Shown here: one piece after another, positions 1-6,081 of the stretch
Numbering within the stretch: position 1 is the stretch's first letter
Layout of the letters: every line of letters begins with the position of its first letter
Virus record (IMG/VR): IMGVR_UViG_3300009285_000328
Span: 1 to 26,237 of that record
DNA from: a virus
Strand: one strand, 5' to 3'
Length of the DNA stretch: 26,237 bases
Position numbers and translations under genes: made by a program
Notes under the pieces: generated by a model
The model's database searches: none
Seen by the model: the letters and a program-made list of their open reading frames with translations, nothing else
Told to the model about the DNA's origin: nothing

Positions 1-2818
1 TAGCTATGTCGGAATTTGCCACTCTCAGAGCGATGTCTTCGAGTTCGTTCGGTACTAACAGAATAGCCGGAACGTTTGCAGAGCCGAGAATGTCGTAAGA
101 ATCGCCGTAAGCAGTCAATGCTCTCATAGCAGCACGCATTTCAGCATAAGCGGCAGTCGATAATACGCTAGTCGTATAGTTTGCACGAGCAGAGGTCGCA
201 AGGGTTGTCGATCCGTCTTGTTCCAGATTGTTAAGGAACATACCGAATACGTCACGATGCAAGGTCAACGCAGCCGCACGGCCTAATTTCACCGGAATCT
301 TGCGGATGGCTTGCACATCATCGTTACCTACCATTTCCATCGTAAGATCATCGGTTCCACCTTTTTTCGCCGGCGTGAAAACTGCCTGCGTATCGGTCGG
401 ACTTGTCAACGGCTGATAGGTTGCACGTTCTGAAACGGTACTCAATACTCCATACCCGCCCATCTGTAAGCGTTTTTGTTCGAGGAAGTTTGTAAAGCTG
501 GAAATATCAGAACAGATATCCCGCCATGCCTGCAAGTCTGGGTTAGAGGCTTCCATCTGCATTTTTTTGTTAATGGCGTTTCCGAGAATTTCCGCCCAAT
601 CGCTGGTCTGCATACCGTAAGCTTCACGCATTCTTGATTCTCTGAAAGCTTTCCGGCGTTTGGCATCATAGGACTCAATCAAACGCGGCTGATCGCCAAC
701 CAACTCAGGCGTATAAAAATAAGAGTCGGAAAGGATAGTCCCGGCACTTGCAAAAGCAGCAGACGAATCATTCACGACATTGGCATAGGCTTCTTTGAAG
801 CTGATAAACCTGCGAACCTTTTTTCCGTCTTTGTCTTTTTCGTCTTGTCCTGAGAAAAATCCGTCCATTGCGATTCCGAGCTTGTCTTTCTCGTCACTGC
901 CCAATTGAACGCGAGCCTGGCCCGGCAATCCCTTGGATTCCTGCAACTTGGCCCAAACGTCTTGTTCGGCTTTAATGTCAGCCTGGAGTTCGTCTTCTTT
1001 GAAATCCTTATTGGTGTAACGGGTTTGCAGATTGGTTTTGATAGGATCAGGAAGATTCGATTCTGTTAATCGATTGGTTAGGATTACGCTTTTCTGCGAA
1101 ATGCGGATTGACTCTTGAAGTTTCTCTACTTCTTTTTTGATTGTTTCGTCTACAACTGGTTTTTCTACAATCTTTTCAACCGGCTTTTCGATAATCTTTT
1201 CAACTACTTCAGACTGCATGGCCTCTTTGAGCATGGCCAATGCATCGCTTTCGGTCAACTTGGTTTCGTCCTTGCCTTCCAAAAGCTTAGGTTTGTTTGC
1301 CTTGATTAAGGCAATGATTTCTTTTAAATCCATTTCGATTTCTCCATTGTTAACGGTTTGACTTGCTGCCAATCTGATTGCATGTCCCCCGGCAGCGGGG
1401 TAAGTTACCAGCGTGTTTTCCAATATTTCGGAAATCTCGCTTACATAGTCAACGGTCTCAGATCCCATTAATCTGGGCCACTCAGAACCGTTCCCGTCAA
1501 TGGAAAAACCTATCATGCGCCCTGCTTGCCACATTTCCATTAACTTAATCCGTAAATCTTTTTCGGATTCGTCAATGTAAACCGTGGCTAGTGCGCCTTC
1601 TTGCTTTTGTCCATTCTCGTCTATGAATTCGCCAAAGCGAACACTCTTTGCCCATCCAACAGTATTGCCGAATAAACCTCCCGGTTTGGATTCGGCTATG
1701 TCAATAGGCACGTGGTCGGCAAGGTCTGCTGAGAACTTGTATTGTGTTACAGGTGCTTTCTCGAATAGACCTTGCTCAACCGCTTTTTGTACGGCCTCAC
1801 GGCTATAATATCTCTTGTATCCGTGAGAACCGATATTCTTTGATTCGCCAACCTGCATTAATACTACATCCCACTCTTTGCCTTCTTTGTCTTTAGATTC
1901 TACTATTCTATGGGATTCTTTGAATAAAAATGCAGCTTCGCTTTCCTTTATAGTATTGTTTTGCTTTTTTTTTAATGTAAATATTGCAAATTCTGATTCT
2001 TGATTAATTTTTTCGCTTACATCTGGTATGTCTATTTTATCGATTTTTCTACCAGTCCTAAATGTTTTAATTGCAAATTTTAATGATTCTGATATGCTTC
2101 TAATTTTATTCTCATCCCAATAAGACATCCATTTGTTATTACCTACTTTTATTTTTGTATACAAAAATAATTTTGCTATTCCTCCTGGTTTTAATACGCG
2201 ATGTATTTCAGACAAAGAATCCTCTAATGGTGTCGAATGTATTGCGGCAACAGAATAAACGGCATCAAAATAATCATCCTTAAAATCAAGCTTTTCTGCA
2301 TCTCCAGCCTTGAAAGTTACATTTGAATTATTCTTATATATTTTTTTTGCTCTTGTTACGGCACTTTCTGCAACATCTATTCCAATAACTTTTATATTGT
2401 GTGATGCTATATAATTACTATCCACTCCGCTTCCGATGCCTATTTCCAATATCACCGGATTTTCAATATTTTCTGTTTTTATATATTTTATAAGATCGTC
2501 TGCAAGAGGAGAATGTTCTTTATTGTCTAACCAATGTGCTTCTCCTTCTTTTCTATAACTGTCTTGCCATTCCTCTGCTGTCATTTCCTTATTATATTCT
2601 TTTACAATATCTTCTTCTTCTTCTGTCAATGCTTCTTTCATAGCCTTTTTCATTACACCATTAGCAGAGGCAAAGGCTATTTTCTCTGCTTCGTCTTTAT
2701 CTTTTCCGTCCTTGATTGCTTTTTCGTATGCTGAATTCCAAACTGCTATCCATTGCTTTTTAATCTTTTCCGGCTTATCTTTCATACTGTCCGGCATGGT
2801 ATCCATTGTATAGGGCAT
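1..2818 (-). CDS. ChaB - SAM methyltransferase - prohead protease - scaffold - major capsid fusion protein (3' partial)
   Basis: One frame is open from an ATG at 2818 (upstream AGGAAAC) through 939 codons to the window edge with no stop. Residues 1-58 resemble ChaB (MPDSMKDK start, later IAFASANGVMKK). Residues about 83-287 are a complete class I methyltransferase: motif I EIGIGSG (125-131), acidic loop GIDVAES, GDAEKL, FDAVYS, then HRVLKPGG. Residues about 300-485 resemble XkdF/Mu-I-type prohead proteases, with a plausible catalytic His in DHVP (369) and Ser in GFSIDG (439). Residues 496-620 are a charged, EKP-rich scaffold-like segment. Residues from about 640 resemble a phage major capsid protein (DSYFYTPELVG, later LLVPNELEDIALRVANS). 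Protease-scaffold-capsid fusions are known in phages; the methyltransferase between ChaB and protease is the unusual part. It is visibly AT-richer than its flanks (roughly 1950-2560), suggesting later insertion. Its methyl acceptor cannot be told from sequence. Confidence 0.88.
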   Translation of the reverse strand, partial: MPYTMDTMPDSMKDKPEKIKKQWIAVWNSAYEKAIKDGKDKDEAEKIAFASANGVMKKAMKEALTEEEEDIVKEYNKEMTAEEWQDSYRKEGEAHWLDNKEHSPLADDLIKYIKTENIENPVILEIGIGSGVDSNYIASHNIKVIGIDVAESAVTRAKKIYKNNSNVTFKAGDAEKLDFKDDYFDAVYSVAAIHSTPLEDSLSEIHRVLKPGGIAKLFLYTKIKVGNNKWMSYWDENKIRSISESLKFAIKTFRTGRKIDKIDIPDVSEKINQESEFAIFTLKKKQNNTIKESEAAFLFKESHRIVESKDKEGKEWDVVLMQVGESKNIGSHGYKRYYSREAVQKAVEQGLFEKAPVTQYKFSADLADHVPIDIAESKPGGLFGNTVGWAKSVRFGEFIDENGQKQEGALATVYIDESEKDLRIKLMEMWQAGRMIGFSIDGNGSEWPRLMGSETVDYVSEISEILENTLVTYPAAGGHAIRLAASQTVNNGEIEMDLKEIIALIKANKPKLLEGKDETKLTESDALAMLKEAMQSEVVEKIIEKPVEKIVEKPVVDETIKKEVEKLQESIRISQKSVILTNRLTESNLPDPIKTNLQTRYTNKDFKEDELQADIKAEQDVWAKLQESKGLPGQARVQLGSDEKDKLGIAMDGFFSGQDEKDKDGKKVRRFISFKEAYANVVNDSSAAFASAGTILSDSYFYTPELVGDQPRLIESYDAKRRKAFRESRMREAYGMQTSDWAEILGNAINKKMQMEASNPDLQAWRDICSDISSFTNFLEQKRLQMGGYGVLSTVSERATYQPLTSPTDTQAVFTPAKKGGTDDLTMEMVGNDDVQAIRKIPVKLGRAAALTLHRDVFGMFLNNLEQDGSTTLATSARANYTTSVLSTAAYAEMRAAMRALTAYGDSYDILGSANVPAILLVPNELEDIALRVANSDIA
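1331..1345 (-). promoter_or_regulatory. Internal ribosome binding site and ATG for a scaffold-capsid product
   Basis: Inside the long fusion frame, GGAG (1342-1345) lies 8 bases upstream of an in-frame ATG (1331-1333) that begins MDLKEIIALIK. The position coincides with the end of the protease domain and the start of the scaffold-like segment. Nested in-frame scaffold starts are known in phages, for example lambda Nu3 inside gene C. Internal initiation here would supply scaffold-capsid in excess over the full-length protein. This is an inference from spacing and domain position. Confidence 0.5.
1964..1973 (-). other. A9G slippery tract at the methyltransferase-protease seam
   Basis: The coding strand reads TTA AAA AAA AAG in frame, a run of nine A followed by G (residues 282-285). 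It contains the heptamer A AAA AAG in the phase used for -1 ribosomal frameshifting (as in dnaX), and nine A also allows polymerase slippage. A -1 shift reaches TAG after about 18 codons and a +1 shift reaches TAA within a few, so either would release a ChaB-methyltransferase product of about 300 residues. No stimulatory downstream structure was established. Confidence 0.35.
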
Positions 2819-2830
2819 GTTTTGTTTCCT

Positions 2831-2859
2831 ATTTTATAGTCCTGCCCGGTCTATAAAAT
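2831..2859. repeat. Perfect 9-bp inverted repeat before the fusion gene's ribosome binding site
   Basis: Arms ATTTTATAG (2831-2839) and CTATAAAAT (2851-2859) flank an 11-base GC-rich loop. In the minus-strand transcript the hairpin ends directly before AGGAAAC and the ATG at 2818. It could be a translational control hairpin or a protein-binding palindrome; the sequence does not decide. Confidence 0.6.
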
Positions 2860-2860
2860 A

Positions 2861-2917
2861 AAAAAGGCAATGTTGACTAACAGGGCCAGAGGCATAAGAC
2901 CCTGTTAGTGCATTGCC
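2861..2917 (-). terminator. Rho-independent terminator-like hairpin
   Basis: Reading the minus strand, GGCAATG (2911-2917) and ACTAACAGGG (2900-2909) pair with CCCTGTTAGT (2876-2885) and CATTGCC (2866-2872) around a small internal loop and a 14-base terminal loop. A run of T follows (2861-2865 and beyond). This is a long stem with a U-tract in the transcribed direction. It lies between a promoter-like element and the fusion gene, so it would either end a short RNA or attenuate read-through into the capsid gene. Confidence 0.65.
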
Positions 2918-3022
2918 TCGAATAATGTCTTGGTGGGCAGATCAAGGGAGGGGGACTCAACCCACCCACCGATGGCTACGTAAGTAGCACTTTTTTAGAG
3001 CACTGATCCGCTAAGTCAATAT
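2861..3022 (-). ncRNA. Candidate structured small RNA or leader between promoter A and the capsid-fusion gene
   Basis: This coding-free stretch contains consecutive inverted repeats: GCTAC-TTAC-GTAGC (2975-2988), a GGTGGG/CCCACC hairpin (2932-2970, with two alternative right-hand partners), and the long terminator-like hairpin (2866-2917). It begins about where transcription from the -10 at 3030-3035 would start and ends at a T-run, giving an RNA of about 160 bases. On the plus strand the first hairpin has a GTAA (GNRA-type) loop and is followed by TTTTTT, so the opposite strand is not excluded. No known RNA family was recognised. Confidence 0.35.
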
Positions 3023-3029
3023 AATACTA

Positions 3030-3059
3030 AGTATAATATTTGAGATTTTCAATAGTCAA
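3030..3059 (-). promoter_or_regulatory. Promoter-like element A upstream of the leader and capsid-fusion gene
   Basis: On the minus strand TTGACT (3054-3059) is followed after 18 bases by TATACT (3030-3035), matching a sigma-70-type promoter. The -35 lies inside a 20-base sequence repeated at 18039-18058. It follows the end of a small membrane gene and precedes about 210 bases of non-coding leader. Confidence 0.5.
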
Positions 3060-3067
3060 TATTAAGC
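3048..3067 (-). repeat. Copy A of a 20-bp dispersed repeat overlapping a promoter
   Basis: The minus strand reads GCTTAATATTGACTATTGAA. The copy at 18039-18058 matches at 19 of 20 positions, differing only at one C/T. Both copies lie in intergenic gaps ahead of a gene block, oriented with transcription, which suggests a shared promoter or operator. Confidence 0.65.
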
Positions 3068-3107
3068 CGGAATCAAATTTCTCTTGATTTTTTAAAATGG
3101 TTGCGGT

Positions 3108-3212
3108 TTATTCCGGCCAAATTCTTTCTGCTATCCATGCTATGCTACGTGCCGTCCATACGCATAACATCCAGACAACAAACATTAATATTCCACCTTC
3201 AAGCATGGTCAT
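3108..3212 (-). CDS. Small single-pass membrane protein (34 aa)
   Basis: The reading frame encodes MTMLEGGILMFVVWMLCVWT followed by ARSIAWIAERIWPE. A hydrophobic, Trp-rich helix occupies residues 6-20 and an amphipathic tail follows. Its ATG overlaps the TGA of the upstream gene (ATGA), which supports translation by coupling. It is the last gene before promoter A and ends a run of small membrane proteins. No family recognised. Confidence 0.55.
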   Translation of the reverse strand: MTMLEGGILMFVVWMLCVWTARSIAWIAERIWPE

Positions 3213-3619
3213 TTCCCATCCCTCTTTCCATAGCATTTCAGGCAAAGTTCCGGGTCGTTTCTGGTTATCGCCCAATTATTGATATCCCTGTATATATAAA
3301 TATGTTTAGCGCAAAACCATAAATCGCAATCTTTGCATTCATATTCGCCCAAAGTTCCTATACCTTCACTTGAGCATTGTGTACAAAATGCTTTTTTGGT
3401 ATATATCCATCCCCCATATAACACGCTATAAACAAAATTAGCAGGCATTTCTATCTTTCGTTCATATTTCAAATTTGAGGCATTTTTGTACTCTATTTCA
3501 GCTATAAGATTACCATTCTTAACGGCCTGTATTGAATTTTGTTCAAAATATATAATTTCTCCATTCTTTCCATGATCTTTAATAAATAATTCAACATTTT
3601 CTGGCATATGCTTTCTCAC
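3209..3619 (-). CDS. Zinc-binding hypothetical protein with CxxC pairs (136 aa)
   Basis: The C-terminal half carries CTQC, CKDC, a FCAKH motif and CLKC, so at least two zinc-binding knuckles are likely, resembling a small treble-clef or ring-like module. The N-terminal half is mixed alpha/beta without recognised motifs. A GTG start at 3619 has AGGAGG five bases upstream; an ATG four codons later (MPENVEL) is an alternative. The gene lies among membrane-protein genes and overlaps the following 34-aa gene by ATGA. Function unknown. Confidence 0.75.
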   Translation of the reverse strand: MRKHMPENVELFIKDHGKNGEIIYFEQNSIQAVKNGNLIAEIEYKNASNLKYERKIEMPANFVYSVLYGGWIYTKKAFCTQCSSEGIGTLGEYECKDCDLWFCAKHIYIYRDINNWAITRNDPELCLKCYGKRDGK

Positions 3620-3654
3620 TCCATCCTCCTATTACTTACATTGTTGGCAGAGCA

Positions 3655-3873
3655 TTAATATTCTCCATTTATAAGATAATCAATACAGCGCACAATTGAG
3701 ACAATTGTAATCATACTGCAAATAATCCCAGCCGGAACCGCAATATAATCAGAAATTATGTCTTTAAATCCTAATCCCCATATATAAAGCTCTCCGCCAA
3801 TCCCTAAACTTAACCCTATAATCCCTACTGAAATATATTTAATCAAATTCATTGCAGTGTATTTATTTTTCAC
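3655..3873 (-). CDS. Two-helix membrane protein (72 aa)
   Basis: Two hydrophobic segments (about residues 10-33 and 42-63) separated by a short loop, with a charged N-terminus (MKNKYTAMNL), indicate a small integral membrane protein. I chose the GTG at 3873 because GGGGG lies five bases upstream and the codon overlaps the preceding gene's TGA (GTGA); the frame stays open upstream, inside that gene. The size and topology would suit a holin, but there is no family match to prove it. Confidence 0.6.
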   Translation of the reverse strand: MKNKYTAMNLIKYISVGIIGLSLGIGGELYIWGLGFKDIISDYIAVPAGIICSMITIVSIVRCIDYLINGEY

Positions 3874-4271
3874 TTTATCCCCCTCAGCCGTTCGATGAAG
3901 CCGGGGAAGGTTGGCTGTTTGTGAATCCACCCTGTGCGGTATACCAGCGTGCCGTCATTATTGGGGATGTGTCCCACTGTACTATCCTTATAGCATTCTT
4001 TTGCGTATTCATCGTATAAATCGAGCAATGTTGCGGCGAATGCTTGTCTGTTGATAATTACGGTGCTGTCCTCTTTTACGGTGAAAACTTCTTGGTATGG
4101 ACTCTTGCTCCATACTGGTTGTCGCAATGCGTAGACTGAATAAGTAGAATTATCCTGCCCCCACGCGCTCGCTGGCAATGCTATATCTATAAATACCCAT
4201 GTCAGAAACAAGCCAACCAGCCAGCCCACTACTATCCAGAATAGGATACTTTTTATGCTCAAGGTTTTCAT
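3870..4271 (-). CDS. Membrane-anchored exported hypothetical protein (133 aa)
   Basis: A hydrophobic N-terminal helix (about residues 8-30, FWIVVGWLVGLFLTWVFI) is followed by a soluble domain of about 100 residues, so the protein is probably anchored in the inner membrane facing outward. The soluble part shows no motif I can assign. It ends four bases into the next gene, implying translational coupling. It belongs to the small membrane-protein cluster between the MuF gene and the capsid-fusion gene. A role at the envelope (lysis or superinfection exclusion) is a guess. Confidence 0.7.
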   Translation of the reverse strand: MKTLSIKSILFWIVVGWLVGLFLTWVFIDIALPASAWGQDNSTYSVYALRQPVWSKSPYQEVFTVKEDSTVIINRQAFAATLLDLYDEYAKECYKDSTVGHIPNNDGTLVYRTGWIHKQPTFPGFIERLRGIK

Positions 4272-4282
4272 AGTTCCCTCCG

Positions 4283-4687
4283 TTATTCACAAATTACAGT
4301 ATATTTATTCCGAAGTTTATTTTGCTCTGCATTTTTTATGTCTTCGAATTCTTGATCTTTTGTAAATTTTATAAAATCCCATGCTGCTTGTTCTGCTTTC
4401 TTTGTATTATTATACCAACATATACTTACATATTGATTTTCATCCATCCATGTATATTCACCAAGTGCATTTTTAACAAGCTTCCAGCCTTCCGGTAAAT
4501 GACACTTGATATTGCTCGCTTCAAGTGAATCAACGCTATTTGGCGCGTTTTCGTATTGTACCAGTTTTCCGCGCAATGATTTTATTTCTTTGGCCTGCAC
4601 AAAAAGCAATACAGTGGCCATAACCAAAAGTAGTACAAAGGCTATAACCATAGCGGCTGAAGGCACATAACATAAATACTTTTTCAT
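4283..4687 (-). CDS. Signal-anchored hypothetical protein with a short coiled coil (134 aa)
   Basis: The N-terminus MKKYLCYVPS leads into a strongly hydrophobic helix (about 11-31), then a KEIKSLRGKLVQYEN stretch that looks coiled-coil, then a domain of about 80 residues containing EGWKLVKNALGEYTWMD. This layout resembles phage inner-membrane spanin-like or Rz-like proteins only in general form; no outer-membrane partner is identified. The ribosome binding site TAGGAGGG precedes the ATG. Confidence 0.7.
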   Translation of the reverse strand: MKKYLCYVPSAAMVIAFVLLLVMATVLLFVQAKEIKSLRGKLVQYENAPNSVDSLEASNIKCHLPEGWKLVKNALGEYTWMDENQYVSICWYNNTKKAEQAAWDFIKFTKDQEFEDIKNAEQNKLRNKYTVICE

Positions 4688-4697
4688 TGGTTCCCTC

Positions 4698-4778
4698 CTA
4701 AAAATTAAATGCAGGCTGCCCTTTATATTTAATCAACCTTATAATCGCAGTTTCTTCTACTTCTTTTACAATTTTCAT
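4698..4778 (-). CDS. Mini-ORF (26 aa)
   Basis: Encodes MKIVKEVEETAIIRLIKYKG followed by QPAFNF. A strong TTAGGAGGG lies just upstream of the ATG, and the ATG overlaps the end of the preceding gene, so translation is likely despite the size. Function unknown; it might only couple translation to the next gene. Confidence 0.4.
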   Translation of the reverse strand: MKIVKEVEETAIIRLIKYKGQPAFNF

Positions 4779-5134
4779 TACACCCTCCTAATCCTTTTTA
4801 TTGCCACCCTCAACAACCGGTTAAACACTACGCCGGATAAGTTACAAATCATATCCCCGCGCCCGAATCCCTCACCGCCTGCATAACCAAATCTTTCGTA
4901 TGGCAACAGGCCGTCTTTAACTTCCCATGCCGTACCCAGTCCCAAGGTTATCAAGTCCGCTTGCCACCATTTAAGGCCGCAATCCTCTAACTTCGTTGCG
5001 AGGAATGCCGAGCCTACAAAGTGCAATACCGAAGCGTCCGGGTTCTGCCAGATAGGTTCATAGCTCACACGGAATTGAGCAAAAGAACTCAGTGTAATGA
5101 GTAAGATTAACAAAATTGTTAATTTGGTTGTCAT
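4778..5134 (-). CDS. Exported DUF2279/YfiM-like protein (118 aa)
   Basis: From MTTKLTILLILLITLSSFAQ the protein has a clear signal peptide. The mature part contains VLHFVGSAFLATKL, a WEVKDGL segment and a C-terminal GDMICNLSGVV, matching the HF..G, KD/KE and D..N..G pattern of the DUF2279 (YfiM-like) periplasmic family. The start at 5134 follows directly after the upstream gene's TGA; the frame is also open upstream inside that gene. The biochemical role of the family is not established. In a phage it may act at the cell envelope. Confidence 0.65.
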   Translation of the reverse strand: MTTKLTILLILLITLSSFAQFRVSYEPIWQNPDASVLHFVGSAFLATKLEDCGLKWWQADLITLGLGTAWEVKDGLLPYERFGYAGGEGFGRGDMICNLSGVVFNRLLRVAIKRIRRV

Positions 5135-5138
5135 ATTA

Positions 5139-5339
5139 TCAAACGCAAACATAGTTTTTCTGAAAATATTCTTGATTGACGAACCACATGTCATTGTGAT
5201 TTGCTGGATTTCTGGCAATCATATCGCCGTCTTTTGGCGTGTCCTCTTTTGATACTGATATGCCCGTTAAATCTTCGCCCGGCACGTATGGCCTTGCTTC
5301 AACAGTGCCCTTTCTCTGATACAGCATAAACTCGTTCAT
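5139..5339 (-). CDS. Small conserved phage-type protein (66 aa)
   Basis: Begins MNEFMLYQRKGTVEARPYVP after an excellent AAAGGAGGATGT ribosome binding site. It continues with PGEDLTGISVSKEDTPKDGD and a MIARNP/MWFVNQEYFQKNY end. The opening R-K-x-x-V-E-A-x-x-x and the later D-x-I/M-A/V-x-N pattern recall a widespread family of small phage proteins of unknown function. No membrane segment. I rejected the upstream in-frame start because it lies inside the preceding membrane gene. Confidence 0.7.
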   Translation of the reverse strand: MNEFMLYQRKGTVEARPYVPGEDLTGISVSKEDTPKDGDMIARNPANHNDMWFVNQEYFQKNYVCV

Positions 5340-5349
5340 ACATCCTCCT

Positions 5350-5508
5350 TTAGTGAACAATACAGTAAACAGAGCCAATGAATAGCGCAAAAAATACAAC
5401 GCCAACAATGAATCTGCTTACATTGCTACCTTTTATTTGTCCGAAGAAACATATCCATGCCACTAGGAAATAAACCAAAACACCAACAACATTAATTGCA
5501 TTCTGCAA
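5350..5508 (-). CDS. Two-helix membrane protein (52 aa)
   Basis: A TTG start at 5508 is preceded by GGAGGGG. The product MQNAINVVGVLVYFLVAWIC continues to VYCIVH, with two hydrophobic helices (about 6-22 and 33-50) and a short polar turn containing KGSNVSR. A class II holin would look like this, but the neighbourhood has several such proteins and no endolysin, so the assignment stays open. Confidence 0.55.
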   Translation of the reverse strand: MQNAINVVGVLVYFLVAWICFFGQIKGSNVSRFIVGVVFFALFIGSVYCIVH

Positions 5509-5521
5509 GATTTCCCCTCCT

Positions 5522-5899
5522 TTAATTAGTTAACCCCAGCACCTTGTCCAACCACTTCCAGCCGGTGTTGAATTGTCTATTGTCCAGCCGTGACAATGGT
5601 ACTCTATAATAAAAATACACGTAATGCCACAAATAGTAACATGCGATAGTCATAGCCAACAGTAACAAAAACGGCCATAATTTTAAACGCCACAGTACAT
5701 AGTGCCATGTTGTCCCGATTGCCAGCACCAGGAACGAGCAGCCCGTCATAAACATACCGAATCTATCGGCCAACAGTTTCAACCAGTGCCACAAGTCGCC
5801 CATGGGCCTATCGCTCTTGGTGAAATTGATAGCGTCCATCGAGGCGTTGCCTATGGTATAGAGCAGGCAGGAAAGTATGAATACAATGTGTTCTATCAA
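5522..5899 (-). CDS. Multi-pass membrane protein (125 aa)
   Basis: At least three hydrophobic segments are visible (about 4-19, 45-63 and 72-95), rich in Trp and Tyr (WHYVLWRLKLWPFLLLLA). The start is a TTG overlapping the upstream TAA (TAATTG). No motif ties it to a family. It is the first gene of the membrane-protein run downstream of the MuF-ADP-ribosyltransferase gene. Confidence 0.7.
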   Translation of the reverse strand: MIEHIVFILSCLLYTIGNASMDAINFTKSDRPMGDLWHWLKLLADRFGMFMTGCSFLVLAIGTTWHYVLWRLKLWPFLLLLAMTIACYYLWHYVYFYYRVPLSRLDNRQFNTGWKWLDKVLGLTN

Positions 5900-6064
5900 T
5901 TATTCTTTGCCATTACCTTTTTCTTTAATGTTTTTCCGTTTTATAATATCATCAAATATTTTGTCTATCAGCTTTAATTCTTTTTTGTTCTTTTCAGGAT
6001 ATGCTTTTTGCAGCCAATCATCATTTTCATCATTAGCTGTCTCTATTATAATTTCTTTATTCAT
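5900..6064 (-). CDS. Small charged hypothetical protein (54 aa)
   Basis: Encodes MNKEIIIETANDENDDWLQK and a Lys/Ile-rich tail (IDKIFDDIIKRKNIKEKG). It is soluble and probably helical. It lies 17 bases after the ADP-ribosyltransferase-bearing gene, in the same AT-rich style, with a weak ribosome binding site (AAAGG about 17 bases upstream). A small immunity-type protein for the adjacent toxin-like domain is a possibility suggested only by position. Confidence 0.55.
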   Translation of the reverse strand: MNKEIIIETANDENDDWLQKAYPEKNKKELKLIDKIFDDIIKRKNIKEKGNGKE

Positions 6065-6081
6065 TGTTTTATTTTTTACCT

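Noticed and set aside
442-678. 78-codon minus-strand frame within the capsid region
   Set aside because: It lies in a different frame inside the continuous capsid-fusion reading frame and encodes no recognisable protein.
2941-3012. tRNA-like segment on the minus strand (GGTTGAGTCC resembling a T-arm, with GATCA/TGATC ends)
   Set aside because: The T-arm lacks the invariant C of TTC, the anticodon stem would have only a four-base loop, and D-arm pairing cannot be drawn; the hairpins are better treated as a regulatory or unknown RNA.
3071-3096. Short stem AATCAA/TTGATT with a T-run on the plus strand
   Set aside because: Only six A/T base pairs and on the strand without genes; not enough to call a terminator.
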